Below are positions 43,983-55,735 of a DNA stretch of 64,000 bases, piece by piece. Source of the DNA: Scilla litardierei (Eukaryota; Streptophyta; Magnoliopsida; Asparagales; Asparagaceae); NCBI GenBank assembly GCA_030789695.1, contig CM061141.1, positions 277,891,871 through 277,955,870 of the forward strand, read 5' to 3'. A model generated the notes under the pieces. That model was not told the DNA's origin, did no database searches, and saw nothing but the letters and a program-made list of their open reading frames with translations. Position numbers and translations under genes: made by a program. The stretch's first letter is position 1, and each line of letters starts with the position of its first letter.

Positions 43983-44769
43983 AAGCGAGACAAGATACGC
44001 ACGAATCAACTAGAACGAAATCTAAACCCTAAGAATCAAACCCTAGGCCGAACCCTAGAAACTGAAATCGAGTTGAAACCTAGGTCTAAAAGCTTAGAGG
44101 GATAGATACCTAGGAGGAGGAGAGAAGATCGATGCACGGCGAAGGTGGAGATGGCCGGAGATGGCCGAAAAAGATTGACACACGGCGGAGAGAATGGGGG
44201 AAGTCGAAGGGGTTTCGGGGTTTTTAGGCTGGAGAGGAGATTTCGCACTGACTAGAATAGGAGTTAGTCGATTTGAGAGAGATTAAATCGATCGGAATTT
44301 GAAAAGACCAAAGCAGCCCCTGAGCACTTAGTCGGTCAGAGTTCAAGCGCTGACCGGCTAGATGACCATCTAGTCGGTCGGCCAATGAGCTTGAACCGAC
44401 TAAGTGCAAACAGTAACTGAAGCCAAAATTAGGGCTTGAGTTAGTCGGTCTGAGTTCATTCACTGACCGACTAGATGATGATCTAGTCGGTCGGTCAATG
44501 AACATGAACCGACTAACAGAGTTCAAAAATTTTAGAAATTTGAAATTTTGAGTTCTCTCCTAATCGCACTTGGACGAAACATCGTAATACTCTCATATAA
44601 CATCATACTGTCCCATTAAACATCGAAAATATTAAATTTGACGTTCATAAATAAATCGAGCATAAATTCCGAAAATTCAACCAAAAATCCAGAAAATTCC
44701 AATAAATCTAGCATGTGCAAATATAAACGAAATTTAATAGCATGCAAGATTATTGAAAAAATATGAATC
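43983..44769 (-). other. Intergenic region between pol and third ORF, copia element 2
   Basis: No gene is supported. It contains two more copies of the LTR palindromic module (44327-44517) just upstream of the third ORF on the minus strand. Confidence 0.6.
44327..44517. promoter_or_regulatory. Two internal copies of the palindromic ACCGACTAG module
   Basis: Starts near 44327 and 44441, a 114 bp period as in the LTR, with the same order of alternating CTAGTCGGT and ACCGACTA(G) sites. Located ~350 bp upstream of the third-ORF start. Confidence 0.75.
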
Positions 44770-46057
44770 CTAACTCTCGGATTCACCCATAATCCCCAAT
44801 TCTCGACGCAACCGCACAAAGGAGTCTTCCTTGAGTGGTTTCGTGAAAATATCGGCGATTTGCTTCTGGGTTTCAACGTACACTAAAATGATGTCCTTTT
44901 TAGCAACATGATCATCTAAGAAATGGTGTCGGACATCTATGTGTTTAGAATGGGAATGGTGTACCGGATTCTTAGAGAGACAAATTGCACTTTGGTTGTC
45001 CACCATGATAGGGCAAGTATCACAGTTTATACCAAAGTCTTTAAGAGTGTGTCTCATCCAAAGAACCTGAGCACACGTGGCACCGATGGCAATATATTCC
45101 GCCTCGGTGGTTGAAAGTGATACGGAATTCTGTTTCTTGGAAAACCAAGAGACAAGAGAATTTCCTATAAAATGGCAAGTGCCACTAGTACTTTTCCTGT
45201 CGGATTTGCATCTCGCATAATCTGCGTCATTATGTGAGATTAACTCATATGTGCTAGACTTTGGATAAAGTAACCCAAAGTCAAGTGTGTAACTTAAATA
45301 ACGGAAAATACGTTTTACCGCTACTAAGTGAGATTCCTTAGGTTGAGACTGATAACGAGCACATACACATACATCAAACATAATATCGGGCCTACTTGCG
45401 GTAAGATATAGTAAACTACCTATCGTATCTCGATATAGACGAATGTCTGCATCTTTTTCGCCCGTATCTTTATCAAGATGCGTAGTAGTGCTCATTGGAG
45501 TCTTCTTCCCGGAGGCATTCTCCATTCCAAATCGCTTTAGCAACTCCACCGTGTACTTGGTTTGGTGGATGAAGATTGCATCGTTCATTTGGCGAATTTG
45601 GAGACCTAAGAAATATTTGAGCTCACCCATGTGGCTCATCTCAAATTGATCCTTCATCCCATTAGAAAACTCCTCGCAAAGAGTGAAGTTAGTAGCACCG
45701 AAAATGATATCATCAACATAAATTTGAACTAAAATTATATCATTATTCGAATACTTAACAAATAATGTAGAATCAACTTCTCCCATTTTAAAACCTAAAT
45801 CCAAAAGAAAATTCTTTAAACGGTCATACCAGGCTCGAGGAGCTTGTCTCAAACCGTAAAGTGCTTTCTTAAGTTTGAAAACGTGATTTGGAAATTTTTC
45901 ATTTATAAAACCCAGAGGTTGAGAAACATAAACTTCCTCAACAATATCTCCGTTTAAAAATGCACTTTTAACATCCATTTGAATGAGTTTAAAATCTTTA
46001 TGGCATGCAAAAGATAACAATAGTCTAATAGATTCTAATCTAGCTACCGGAGCGAAG
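44770..46057 (-). pseudogene. Reverse transcriptase-RNase H, copia element 2
   Basis: Open from the stop at 46058-46060 to 44770. Motifs in order: [28 protein letters not shown], catalytic YVDDIIFGA (about 45715), KYFLGLQIRQM, then RNase H with SHNDADYARCKSDRKST, TTEAEYIAIGA, DNQSAICLS and QIADIFTKPL. The catalytic acidic residues appear intact. It is marked as a pseudogene only because the upstream stop separates it from the rest of pol; otherwise it is full length. Confidence 0.9.
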
Positions 46058-47976
46058 GATTATTCGAAATCTATACCTTCCTCTTGTCGATAGCCTTGAG
46101 CTACTAACCGAGCTTTGTTCCAGACGATTTGGTTCTCGTCGGTCTTGTTCTTGAAAATCCACTTCGTTCCTATAACGGTGTGGTTCTTCGATGGCAATGG
46201 AACAAGCTCCCAAACCTCATTCCTCTCGAATTGAATGAGTTCCTCCTCCATGGCTAAGATCCAAGCACCATCTTCGCACGCTTCGTTAATATTCTTTGGC
46301 TCTATCGAGGAGGCAAAGGCACAATGAGCGAAGTAGTTGCCTTGCGATCTCGTCTTGACACTATCAAGGATATTGCCAATGACTTGCTCATGAGGATGGT
46401 CACGAACGGTATGAAGCCGTTTGGGAATTCCCTGATCACTAGGAACATTCTCAAAAGATTCATTAGTAGGGTTAGTATCAATAGAATCATTAGAATTAGA
46501 ATTACCAATAGAATCACATACGACATCCATAGAGTCATCATCATTAGTAATTCTAGTCGGGACAAATCCTTCATTAAATGAAACATGAAGTGATTCCTCG
46601 ATCGTTGAGGTTCGTTTGTTGTATATCCGGTAGGCTTTGCTACGGGAGGAATATCCAACAAATATCCCCTCATCGGATCTTGGATCAAATTTATCCAAAC
46701 TACCATACGTGTTTTTAATAAAACATTTTGAACCGAAAACTCGAAAGTGTTTAACTTGATGCAATCTACCAAACAACAATTCATAACAAGTTTGTTTAGT
46801 GTCGGGCCTCAAAAGTATCATATTAAACACATAGCAAGCGGTATGTACCGCTTCCGCCCAAAATTGATGGCCAAGTTGGCTATCATCAAGCATAGTGCAA
46901 GCACATTCCACTAGCATCCTATTCTTTCTCTCAACAACACCATTTTGAGGAGGTGCGCGAGGGAATGAAAAGGTGTGAGTAATACCAACATCATCACAAA
47001 AAGTTGAGAAAGACACATTCTCAAATTCCCCTCCATGATCACTACGAATAGTGACAATGGTGGTTCCAATGAGATTTTGTACTTTCTTAACAAATATTGT
47101 GAAGTTTTCAAAAGCATCATTTTTATTACTTAAGGAAAATACCCAAGTAAATCTAGAAAAGTCATCAACGATGACAAGTCCATATCGTGCATTTCCTAAT
47201 GAAGCAACTCTAGTTGGCCGAAATAAATCTAGATGTAATAGCTCTAGAGGCCGCTTAGATGAAATGGTTTTCTTAGGTTTAAAAGACAATTTTGGAAGCT
47301 TGCCTCGTTGACACGAGTCACAAAAGCTTTTCTTTTTAAAGACAAGCTTAGGGAAGCCTCTAATAGAATTTAACTTGGAAAGCTTAAAAAGTGTTCCAAA
47401 GTTCACATGATCAAAACGTCGATGCCATAAGTGTTGTTCACTTGTGTTGGCAATGAGACATTGTTCATATGATCTTGGAAGATCTAGGATATATATATCC
47501 TTATGACGTGTGCCAGAAAATAATAAATCATTATTATCTTTTCTTAAAATATGGCACATTCCTTTCGCAAAGCTAACTTTGTAACCTTTGTCACAAAGTT
47601 GGCTTATTGAAAGAAGATTGTGGTTTAATCCTTTAACAAGGTAAACATCACTTATACGCGGTTTAGAAGGATTACCCACTTTTCCAACACCTATGATGGT
47701 TCCGCTCTCATTGCCTCTAAAGACTACCCGGTTTCCATTTGCAATGGGAACCACTCCGGAGAGCAATTGAGCGTCACCCGTCATGTGTTTTGAACACCCG
47801 CTATCGAGTATCCAATTATTCTTGGAGCCAAATTTTGATTTATTACACCTTTTCTTTTCTTGAGTACCTAAAGATAGAAAATATCGTATCATGGTACCCA
47901 AGGTCATTGGGTCCAAAAGATTAGACCTTTGGAAGCCAAGTCCAATTGGACTTAGACTTCCCCACATAATTATCAC
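46058..47976 (-). pseudogene. Protease-integrase-RT N-terminus, copia element 2
   Basis: 638 codons open. Protease: WILDSGCSKHMT near 47815. Integrase: zinc domain H..H (WHRRFDHVNFGTL) and CDSC, catalytic D in LLHLDLFRP, D in IRSDHGGEF, E in NGVVERKNRM, then GIFVGYSSRSKAYR. RT N-terminal part: [22 protein letters not shown]. The frame ends at 46058-46060 (TAA) directly after EEGIDFE; related elements continue here with a second acidic residue, so a single base change in a GAA codon is the simplest cause. The start of the frame overlaps gag in a different frame. Confidence 0.9.
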
Positions 47977-49330
47977 TATGCACTACATTCATAAAATAAG
48001 CATTCATGTAAACTTGTTTTTCATCCATATTTGTATCCTTTGGGCTCCAAATAGTGAAGATTTTGGGAGCCCTAATCCTATTGGGAGCATGCACGCGTTG
48101 TTGATTTCTACGTGACGCATGTCGTGGATAGGCATAAGGAACATGATGAAATGGTGCATTATGAGAATTATTCATATGATGATGTGGATGAACATATGCA
48201 TGTGGATGAACACGTGCGTGAGGGTGTCTCACTTGGTGTGCACGTGCCTGTGTATGTGGTGCATAAAAATTATCATATGTGTGAGCATGTGGAGTAGGAT
48301 GTGTTTTCCTACATGGCATGGTATTTGTGTACATATAATCATGACCCTTCTTTGGAGGTCCACCCAAAGTGGGTTTCTTTCCAAATGAGGGTGTGTACGA
48401 GGTGAAAGCACCATTGGTAGATGAACTACCAATAGAGTTTTTGCTCCCACACGTTGAGTCACCGGAAGTTGGCCTAACAAAGGTAGTGGCCGATTTGGAT
48501 GAACTTCCCATCTTATACCCCAAGCCAATGTGGTGATTGGCCGGAAGTAAGTCATTTAGGATTTTATCCAAATGGTCCTTACCCTTATTGAATTTATTAA
48601 TTCGGCCTAATGTGCACTCATATTTCTCGGTGAGAGAATGCATCGAAGCATCCAAAGTGGACATTTGCGATGTGAGTGCATAAACACGAGATTTGAGATT
48701 CTCATTCTCGATACTCAAAGTTGAGTTTCGAGAAGTCAAATCCGCTATCTCACGTTCATCCGATTCCTCAATATGAACATGTTCAAGTTGAGACTCGAGA
48801 TTTACAATCTCATTTCTCAACTCTTCAATAACGGTGTCGTTGTTGGTGATGATAGGTTTAGGCGAGGTTTGGATGCTAGCTAAATCATCTTTTACTTTAG
48901 TATATCTATTTACTAATTTAGTGTATCTAGACCATATTTGCTCATTAGCATTTTTAAGGTCATCCATTGTTACCTCATCGCCTTCATTATCGCTATCATC
49001 GGAGGAGGAATCTTTATCTTGCTCCTCTCGTGCCATGAAGCACATGTGTGCTTGCTCAACTTGCTCATCATCCGACTCTCCACTTGAGGAATCATCGGAG
49101 TCGGTGAATGTCCCGACAAGCCCTTTCTTGTCCCCTTTCTTGTACGTCTTTGAATTGTCGAAATTGGGCGCCTTCCACTTCTCCTTTTTCTTATTTTGCG
49201 GACAATCCGCTTTCATGTGTCCTGGCTTGTTGCATTTGAAACACAAAGGAGAGGAGGCGTTAGTAGAACTAAACTTCGATTTGTTTTTGAAGTTACCTTT
49301 CCGGAAGAACCGGTTGAACTTCTTTGCCAT
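47921..49330 (-). pseudogene. Gag C-terminal half, copia element 2 (downstream copy)
   Basis: Open from MAKKFNRFFRKGNF at 49330. It contains an intact CCHC knuckle CFKCNKPGHMKADC, an acidic stretch, a coiled-coil-like region (about 48560-48960) and a His-rich segment (about 48090-48330; HPHARVHPHAYVHPHHHMNN) before the end at WLPKV. The gag core lies upstream beyond the foreign insert, so this part is cut off from its N terminus. Confidence 0.85.
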
Positions 49331-49554
49331 GAGGGCATTCTAAGTCCAAATCTTCTTCCGATTCTTCATCATCGGTAGATGTAGATGTGGATGGAGCGGC
49401 CTTGAATGCAATCGCCTTTTTCTTTGGCTCGTCTTGCTTCAAGTAGGACTTCATCTTGTCCTACAACTTAAGTTTGCTATCCTTGCATACCTCATAAGAC
49501 ATTAAGGTACCCATTAGTTTAATGACGGTATACTTACTGATGTCATTACCTTCC
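49220..49554. repeat. Direct duplication within gag, downstream copy (335 bp)
   Basis: Matches 50266-50605 almost base for base; the only sizeable difference is a 5 bp gap (GGGCATTC versus GGGCAATAGATTC). Together the copies flank 49555-50265. Confidence 0.93.
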
Positions 49555-50265
49555 TTTTGTTCTCTTCTTTCTCCTCTACGGCAACATGAAATCCCCAAAT
49601 GCGATGCCATTGACATTCCGGCATCAACGATTATACACTCCTATCCAATACGCTCCAAATTGCTCGATATTCCCTGAAATGCAACCACTCGGAGTCAAAT
49701 AGTTCCAATTATCGAAATAGGTTGCGCTCCCGGCATCAGATCTATATTGAACTCCAAAGCTCTGTCTGGTGGCAAACCTGAAATATCATCCGGAAAGACG
49801 TCGTCGAAGTCTTTGACGACTGCTGGTCTACTGATCTCCATCTGCATGGCGACAACGATCGACTCCTCCGGCTTGGCCCGAAATCTAACGGGCCCATACG
49901 ATCGCTCTCTGCTATGAAACTCGAACTATGGGTAGCCTGGAATCCTGAACACCACTTTCTTGCTGCGGCAATCGATCGATGCGTGAAAGTCTCACCTGCC
50001 ATGATATCACAGTTTAACTCGAGCCATTTCAAATGTACGAAAAGTTTAGTCTTCTGTAAATGGCAACATACACTAGTGAAGTGTGCTCGTAAAACGTTAT
50101 CATTTGTGGTGACTCAAATAAGTAATCTATATTGGCAGACATTGATAAAAAAATTAGATTTTATCTGTATGCACTTTTAACTGCCATGCATTGCATCTTA
50201 CATGTCATCCAAGTTGATTGTTGCATTCGTAGCACACACTACAATACTTGTACTTCCTTGTCCAA
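49555..50265 (-). mobile_element. 711 bp foreign insert in gag with Ty3/gypsy pol fragment
   Basis: On the minus strand about 49700-49860 encodes [14 protein letters not shown] and [19 protein letters not shown], which is the protease-RT linker of Tekay-like Ty3/gypsy elements, not copia. The rest (about 49860-50265) is unrecognised AT-rich DNA. No LTR, terminal inverted repeat or short target duplication is seen; instead it is flanked by 335/340 bp direct copies of gag. Confidence 0.75.
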
Positions 50266-50605
50266 TCCTGGCTTGTTGCATTTGAAACACAAAGGAGAGG
50301 AGGCGTTAGTAGAACTAAACTTCGATTTGTTTTTGAAGTTACCTTTCCGGAAGAACCGGTTGAACTTCTTTGCCATGAGGGCAATAGATTCTAAGTCCAA
50401 ATCTTCTTCCGATTCTTCATCATCGGTAGATGTAGATGTGGATGGAGCGGCCTTGAATGCAATCGCCTTTTTCTTTGGCTCGTCTTGCTTCAAGTAGGAC
50501 TTCATCTTGTCCTACAACTTAAGTTTGCTATCCTTGCATACCTCATAAGACATTAAGGTACCCATTAGTTTAATGACGGTATACTTACTCATGTCATTAC
50601 CTTCC
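50266..50605. repeat. Direct duplication within gag, upstream copy (340 bp)
   Basis: Upstream copy on the minus strand. Its gag reading stops at the insert boundary in the middle of the zinc knuckle, after CFKCNKPG. Confidence 0.93.
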
Positions 50606-51207
50606 TCGATGACGAAGGTACGTTTCTCCCAACACGAAGGAAGTCCGTCAATAATTTTTGAGACTTTCTCCTTTTGGGTGTAGGTTTTCCCAAGAGCTTC
50701 CAACTCGTTTGTGATGTCGACGAAGCGAGCATAATACTCTTTCATCTTCTCACCCTATTGCATATGAAATAATTCGTAATCTTTATTCACAACAACGAGT
50801 TTAGAGTCTCTTACCCTACTCGTTCCTTCATGCAAGATGACGAGGGAGTTCCATATTTGATATGCACTCTTACATGTGCATATCTTGTTGAAGTCCTCGG
50901 GCTCCAATGCGCATTGCAAGGTGTTCATTGCCTTGACATTGCTTACCTCCGTGGTGACCTCCGCGGTAGTCCACTTCGCGAAATCTTCTTCGGCGGGCTC
51001 GACATATTCCGACATCGTGGCTCTCTACAATGAAGCACTCCGGAGGAAAGTTTCCATCCGGCATTTCCAGTACCCGTAATTGGTACCGTTGAAGAAGGGA
51101 GGCCTCGTCGAGGAGTGTCCTTCCATCACCGAAGAAGCTCCTTCACGGTTCCTGAAGGTGCTGTAATCTGAAGGTGGACAAAAGGTCTTATTGTCGTTGG
51201 CAGACAT
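50266..51207 (-). pseudogene. Gag N-terminal half, copia element 2
   Basis: Starts at 51207 (MSANDNKTFCPPSDYS), 14 bp from the primer site. Pieces: RPPFFNGTNYGYWKCRM; the core with MNTLQCALEPEDFNKIC and ILHEGTSRVRDSKLVVV (50755-51015); MKEYYARFVDITNELEALG with IIDGLPSCWE (50512-50745); and the charged stretch EESEEDLDLESIALMAKKF before the knuckle. Stops separate the pieces near 50750 and 50508, and a frameshift lies near 51020. Confidence 0.85.
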
Positions 51208-51220
51208 AGCTAGGTACTTG

Positions 51221-51232
51221 GCTCTGATACCA
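51221..51232 (-). other. Primer binding site of copia element 2
   Basis: The minus strand reads TGGTATCAGAGC, 2 bp from the right LTR start (51235). Confidence 0.92.
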
Positions 51233-51234
51233 AA

Positions 51235-52965
51235 TGTAATGCCCTACGAAGCTACTGCATAAGTACTAGAGGGGGGTGAATAGTACTTTTTAATAATTAA
51301 GAAGATAATTCCTAATTATCTTGCAAACTCTACCAACAATGCGGAAATGCGGAAATGTAAATATAGACAACAAATAAACAATCGCAAACAAGCAATTTAA
51401 CAGGTTCGGATCCACCCAAGTCTCCCCGACTTGTTCCCGGTGATCCTACGTCCCAAACACCCGGATCCCCTCCGGATACTTGAGTTAGAAACTTCTAACT
51501 AAAATTTGCACTATGAAATACTTGTAGAAACCTCTACAAGGTCAAATCATACACAAATGAAATTGTGACTCCCACAAACCGGGATCACAAACAAACTCTC
51601 ACAACTGAGAGTACAACTTGCAATATTCAAAGTAAATTGAAATAGAAATTCTTACCGACAAAATCCTATGCCTTGAGTAAACTTACGATTTAGGGCAAAA
51701 CAGATTTTGGGGAAGATGAAAGGCACCAAACCCTAGATCCAAGTAGATGACCAGCAATGGAGTCATAGGTGGATGTTGGTGACCTTGGAATCAAGCTCTT
51801 GGCTTGGAAGGCTCACAATCAATGAATCTCTCTTTTGAAATAAGAGTGAGGGAGAGATTCAAGAATGAAATGAATGAGCTTTGAATGAGATTAAATGATT
51901 TCTCTTTGATCTCTAAACTTCAATAAATATCAGCCTTGAGTGCAATGAATGCAGCACTCCAAGTATATATAGGATAGAGGAAAGAGAGAGAGAAAAACGT
52001 TTCAATTAAAGCTCCAACGGCTCTATTCTGAACCAGACTAGTCGGTCAAAGAAGGATCACTGACCGACTAGTTCATCAACTAGTCGGTCGGTGAAACAAC
52101 ATGAACCGACTAAGAGGTGAACAATGAATAGATGAAGTTCAGGGAATGAATAACTAGTCGGTCCAAGAAGACTTGCCAACCGACTAGTTTCACAACTAGT
52201 CGGTCGGTGAGTGTTCATAGACCGACTAAGAGATAAAACAAATAGTCTGAGTACAAGTTGAATTAGTCGGTCAAAGAACAAAGTCTAACCGACTAGTTTA
52301 TCAACTAGCCGGTCGACAAATGTACATAGACTGACTAACGATAAACAGTAACTTAGGCTGTACAGTAGAAGCTCAACTAGTCGGTCTAAGAAGGATTCCT
52401 AACCGACTAGTTTCACAACTAGTCGGTCGGTGAACCTTCTTTGACCGACTAACTGTAAACAGTAAGTGAGCTAGAATTGAAGGAGGCAAACTAGTCGGTT
52501 CAAGAAGCTTTGCTGACCGACTAGATCACCATCTAGTCGGTTGGTTCTTCTTTTTGAACCAACTAACATGCACAAGAAGTCGTGAATCGAAGCGCGAAAA
52601 TTCGGGAAAGTTTGTATGGACTTCTACTAAGATCCTAGCTCTAAGATATAAGCGTTATGAAGATAAAAACATAAGACCTACTCAAGGCTTAACATTCTAC
52701 GAAAAGAAGCTAGAAGACATTAAATAAACTTGACGAACCGTCTTCAAAAGCTTCAATCGAATCTTCATGACTTCAATAATGGTCCTTGAGTTTCAACGAA
52801 GCTTTAGGCATACGATCACACACTTTGAGAAGTCTCGAGACGTCGCTTATGATGTTCATATAAATTTGGCGACGATCTCCATAACTGCGCTCACAAATAG
52901 TTAGTTCACGATATATTTATGTTTGTTCATCATCCAAAACCAAATCCGAGAGTCAATACTCAACA
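51235..52965 (-). repeat. 5' LTR of copia element 2
   Basis: 1731 bp with the palindromic array at 52038-52566; followed by target duplication GTGAT (52966-52970). Confidence 0.94.
52038..52566. promoter_or_regulatory. Array of five palindromic ACCGACTAG modules in the right LTR
   Basis: Same arrangement and length (529 bp) as 40490-41018, with a few site substitutions between the two LTRs. Confidence 0.75.
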
Positions 52966-52970
52966 GTGAT

Positions 52971-53279
52971 CACATAATTCCCAATAAAATTCTTTGAGAG
53001 AGAGAGAAAGAGGACAAGCATCTAGAAGTATAATATCCACATCACTTGGATCCTCAGGTCTGATAATCATGACCTTGTGAAATTTAAAGAAAAATGTTAA
53101 CAAAATCGATGATGAGCGGTGTATGTATTCTAGCATTGATAATCTCATAATAAACATTTTCAATTCAGATTTTAATGTGACCCTTTATATAGTATGGAAG
53201 ATCCACAATTCCTATTGAGACTTCACATACATTATATTCTATATAATAAGGGACGAGTGACACTTACACATACTCAAGG
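52971..53279. other. Non-coding stretch between copia element 2 and transposase remnant
   Basis: AT-rich, with a short GA run near 52995. No gene recognised; it could be the 3' region of the transposase gene to its right. Confidence 0.4.
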
Positions 53280-55224
53280 CTGAGAAGGCATTGATTGGAT
53301 GAATTCTTCTCTAAAAGCTGTAAGTGCATCCTATATCCTCCTGTCTTGATCAGCACGGAGCTCTTCAAGTTTCCTTTCATGTTCCTCCTTCATTTCTGCC
53401 ATTGTTCTCTTCAGGGTTTCTATTTTATCTTCTTGGTGGTTGGAACGTTTTGAATGCCCTCGATAGCCTGTTCCTTTTCCCCTAACATAGCCTGATTGTG
53501 GCTACAGCACTGTTGGTTTGATCCATCTTGACTAGATTGTTCAACAAGCTCTTGAAGTTTAGCCTGATTTAACAACATGCATAAAACAATAAGTTTAAAA
53601 ACATGAAGATGTTATGTATATAGTTATAGTTAAGAAAACATACATGTATTTCTTGTGAGCGCTGATCATTGACCCACCGATAGCCATCCTCATCTCTATG
53701 GGTATGCTGTGCTAGCCATATAACATCAGTAGGAGGCTTGACATTGTTGTTTTGTTGGGTCTGACAAAAACAATACCTTGGTTAAAACTCAAGTAAAAGT
53801 CATATTTGTGAAAGTTCATATGTCTTAACCAGTATTTCTTCCACTTCAGCAAAAGAGACAGGGCCTGCGGTGTGCTTAATCCACCTTTCTGAATTGTGAT
53901 TCTGAGAATTTCTTTCACTAACTTTTGCATAGATAATTGTTAAAACATTATATTACGAGCAATATATGTGTAAAAAATGAATGTGAACGAGACAGAAAAT
54001 ACTAAATATGTATTTAATACCTTGAATTTATCTCATTTAAACCTTTCAATGCAATGCTTCCAATCACGTTCACTCACCGATATGGGACAATGCTGTAATG
54101 GTTCCCAGCCTTTTAAGGCATTTTTTGTAATGTCTGCTTAATCGTCCCTTCCAAAATTGAAACAAGCGTTTGAATTCATCCTCACAAAAATCTCGAAGCC
54201 TTCTTTTCTCACAATCTGGTGGCTGAAATTTATCCTGATTTCAAAAGAATTAACATTAGATAAACACTGGTAATATAAGTATTTTCATGATAAAATGATA
54301 GTTATGACTTACCATTACTTTTAGCCACATTCTCTCAAAGTACTCCTCCTTAACAAACGCCCATTTATCTATAGTTAAAGGAACTGTATTCCTAAGAGTA
54401 TATCCACAAAAGTTCACAAATTGATGTGCATTATTACCAATAACACGTAGGACATATTCAGGCACATTGACATGAAGTTTCCTGTGTTTAGTTTTCTTAT
54501 GAATCACATCGGATATGTACACACCACGTGTTTTCATAACTCCTTTAGTAGATGAATCTATACCCAAATAGAATAAGAATGAGCATCATAACATATAAGC
54601 ATTTGGGTTTTAAGGAAATAACACAAAATGCTACACATACCTTCGGTATCTTGGTTATGCAAGATGTCATTGTCTTGCAAGAACTCATCAAGGTCATCTT
54701 CTATACTAGAATCGGAATGTTGCTCATGAATTGCTAGGGGTGTAGGTGGTAGAGTTGTTTGAGCCACCAATACATCTTTCATCCTCGTGGCAACATCCAC
54801 CCTAATAATTTTCTTCTTAGTATGCTGACCTGTATTACAATATGACGATTCAAAAGGAGCTATGAAAACATCTAGCCAGATTAAAAATTTATCCTTAAAC
54901 ATATGTCCTGAGACAAGATATATCTGAAATATAAGAGATCATAGCTGAATCTAATCATCTTACCTCCAATTGACGCCTGTTCTTGTTAGAGTTGCTCTTG
55001 CGAAGCAACACGGCTGCTATTATCTCCGTTTGACACGTTTTCTTGTTGGGTTGCTCTTGCGAGGTAACACAGCCGAAATTACGTCCGTTTGACACATTTT
55101 GTTGTTGGAGGTGTTCTTGCGAGACAACACGATCGCTATTATCCTCTTGGTGAACAATTGGTTCTTGCAGAACACTTGAAACTGCACAGTGCCGAGGCCT
55201 CTTACCCATACCCCACCCCGACAT
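53280..55224 (-). pseudogene. Ptta/En/Spm-type plant transposase gene (Transposase_24-like), degenerate
   Basis: Exons on the minus strand: 54964-55224 (MSGWGMGKRPRHC; repeated Ser/Gln/Asn-rich units), 54642-54829 (TLPPTPLAIHEQHSDSS, acidic EDDLDEFLQD), 54314-54557 (GVYISDVIHKKT ... HVNVPEYVLRVIGNNAHQF ... VPLTIDKWAFVKEEYFERMW, the domain core), 54010-54236 (DKFQPPDCEKRRLRDFC ... FWKGRLSRHYKKC), 53825-53940 (SQNHNSERWIKHTAGPVSFA), 53645-53766 (PPTDVIWLAQHTHRDEDGY) and a C-terminal charged coil (53280-53580; RTMAEMKEEHERKLEELRA). Splice donors GT follow several exons. A 1 bp shift lies after KKCLK and a stop after CIERFK, so it looks inactive. This domain comes from CACTA (En/Spm) transposons. 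Confidence 0.75.
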
Positions 55225-55735
55225 TCTTGCACTAAAAAAAACGTATATACTATTATAATCATGTCAAAAACTAAATGTATATGTACATATATTATTACAC
55301 TTGAGGCACCAGGATAATGCTCTGATGGAACGAGCAGCACTTCTTTCAGTCTACCTGAATGACTTGAAGTGGCAGTAAGTTTCGTGTACAAGATTAAAGC
55401 AAAGGAGTTTGAAGACATTGTGCATCATGATTACTTGAATAGTATACGAATGCATTTTATCATAAGGGTTACCATGCTGAAACATGAGCAATGCTAAGCA
55501 ATAAGCCAATAACCATGAAAATTTATGTAGCAACCTGAAATTTTGGTTTATGTAGCAACCTAAATTTTGGTTTATGTAGCAACCTAAAATTTATGTAGCA
55601 ATCTGGAGTTTGTTTCATAGATATTTACTTGATGCCTTGAGAGAACAACAACTGTAATGTCTTAATCTATGCTTCAAAAACTGTAATGTAATATCTGAAA
55701 TACAAGAGAACGTAGCTAAATCTTATTCTTACCTC
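55225..55735. other. Non-coding stretch with short GTAGCAACCT tandem repeat
   Basis: Between the first exon of the transposase remnant and its duplicate. At about 55528-55605 the unit TTTATGTAGCAACCTAAATT is repeated three to four times. No gene recognised. Confidence 0.55.

Larger units (their letters stand above)
39687..52965 (-). mobile_element. Copia element 2, large Sirevirus-like element
   Basis: 13279 bp with 1.73 kb LTRs (39687-41418 and 51235-52965), TG...CA ends (TGTAATGCCC ... ATACTCAACA). Target duplication GTGAT at 39682-39686 and 52966-52970. The tRNA-iMet site beside the right LTR sets the minus orientation. Gene order is gag, protease, integrase, RT, RNase H, then a third ORF, so it belongs with Sireviruses. 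Gag is rearranged by an internal duplication with foreign DNA; pol is open apart from one stop; the third ORF has one frameshift. The two LTRs are highly similar, so the insertion is fairly recent. Confidence 0.94.

Noticed and set aside
48090..48330. His-rich segment as a metal-binding host gene
   Set aside because: It is continuous with the gag reading frame of copia element 2 and in the same frame as its zinc knuckle.
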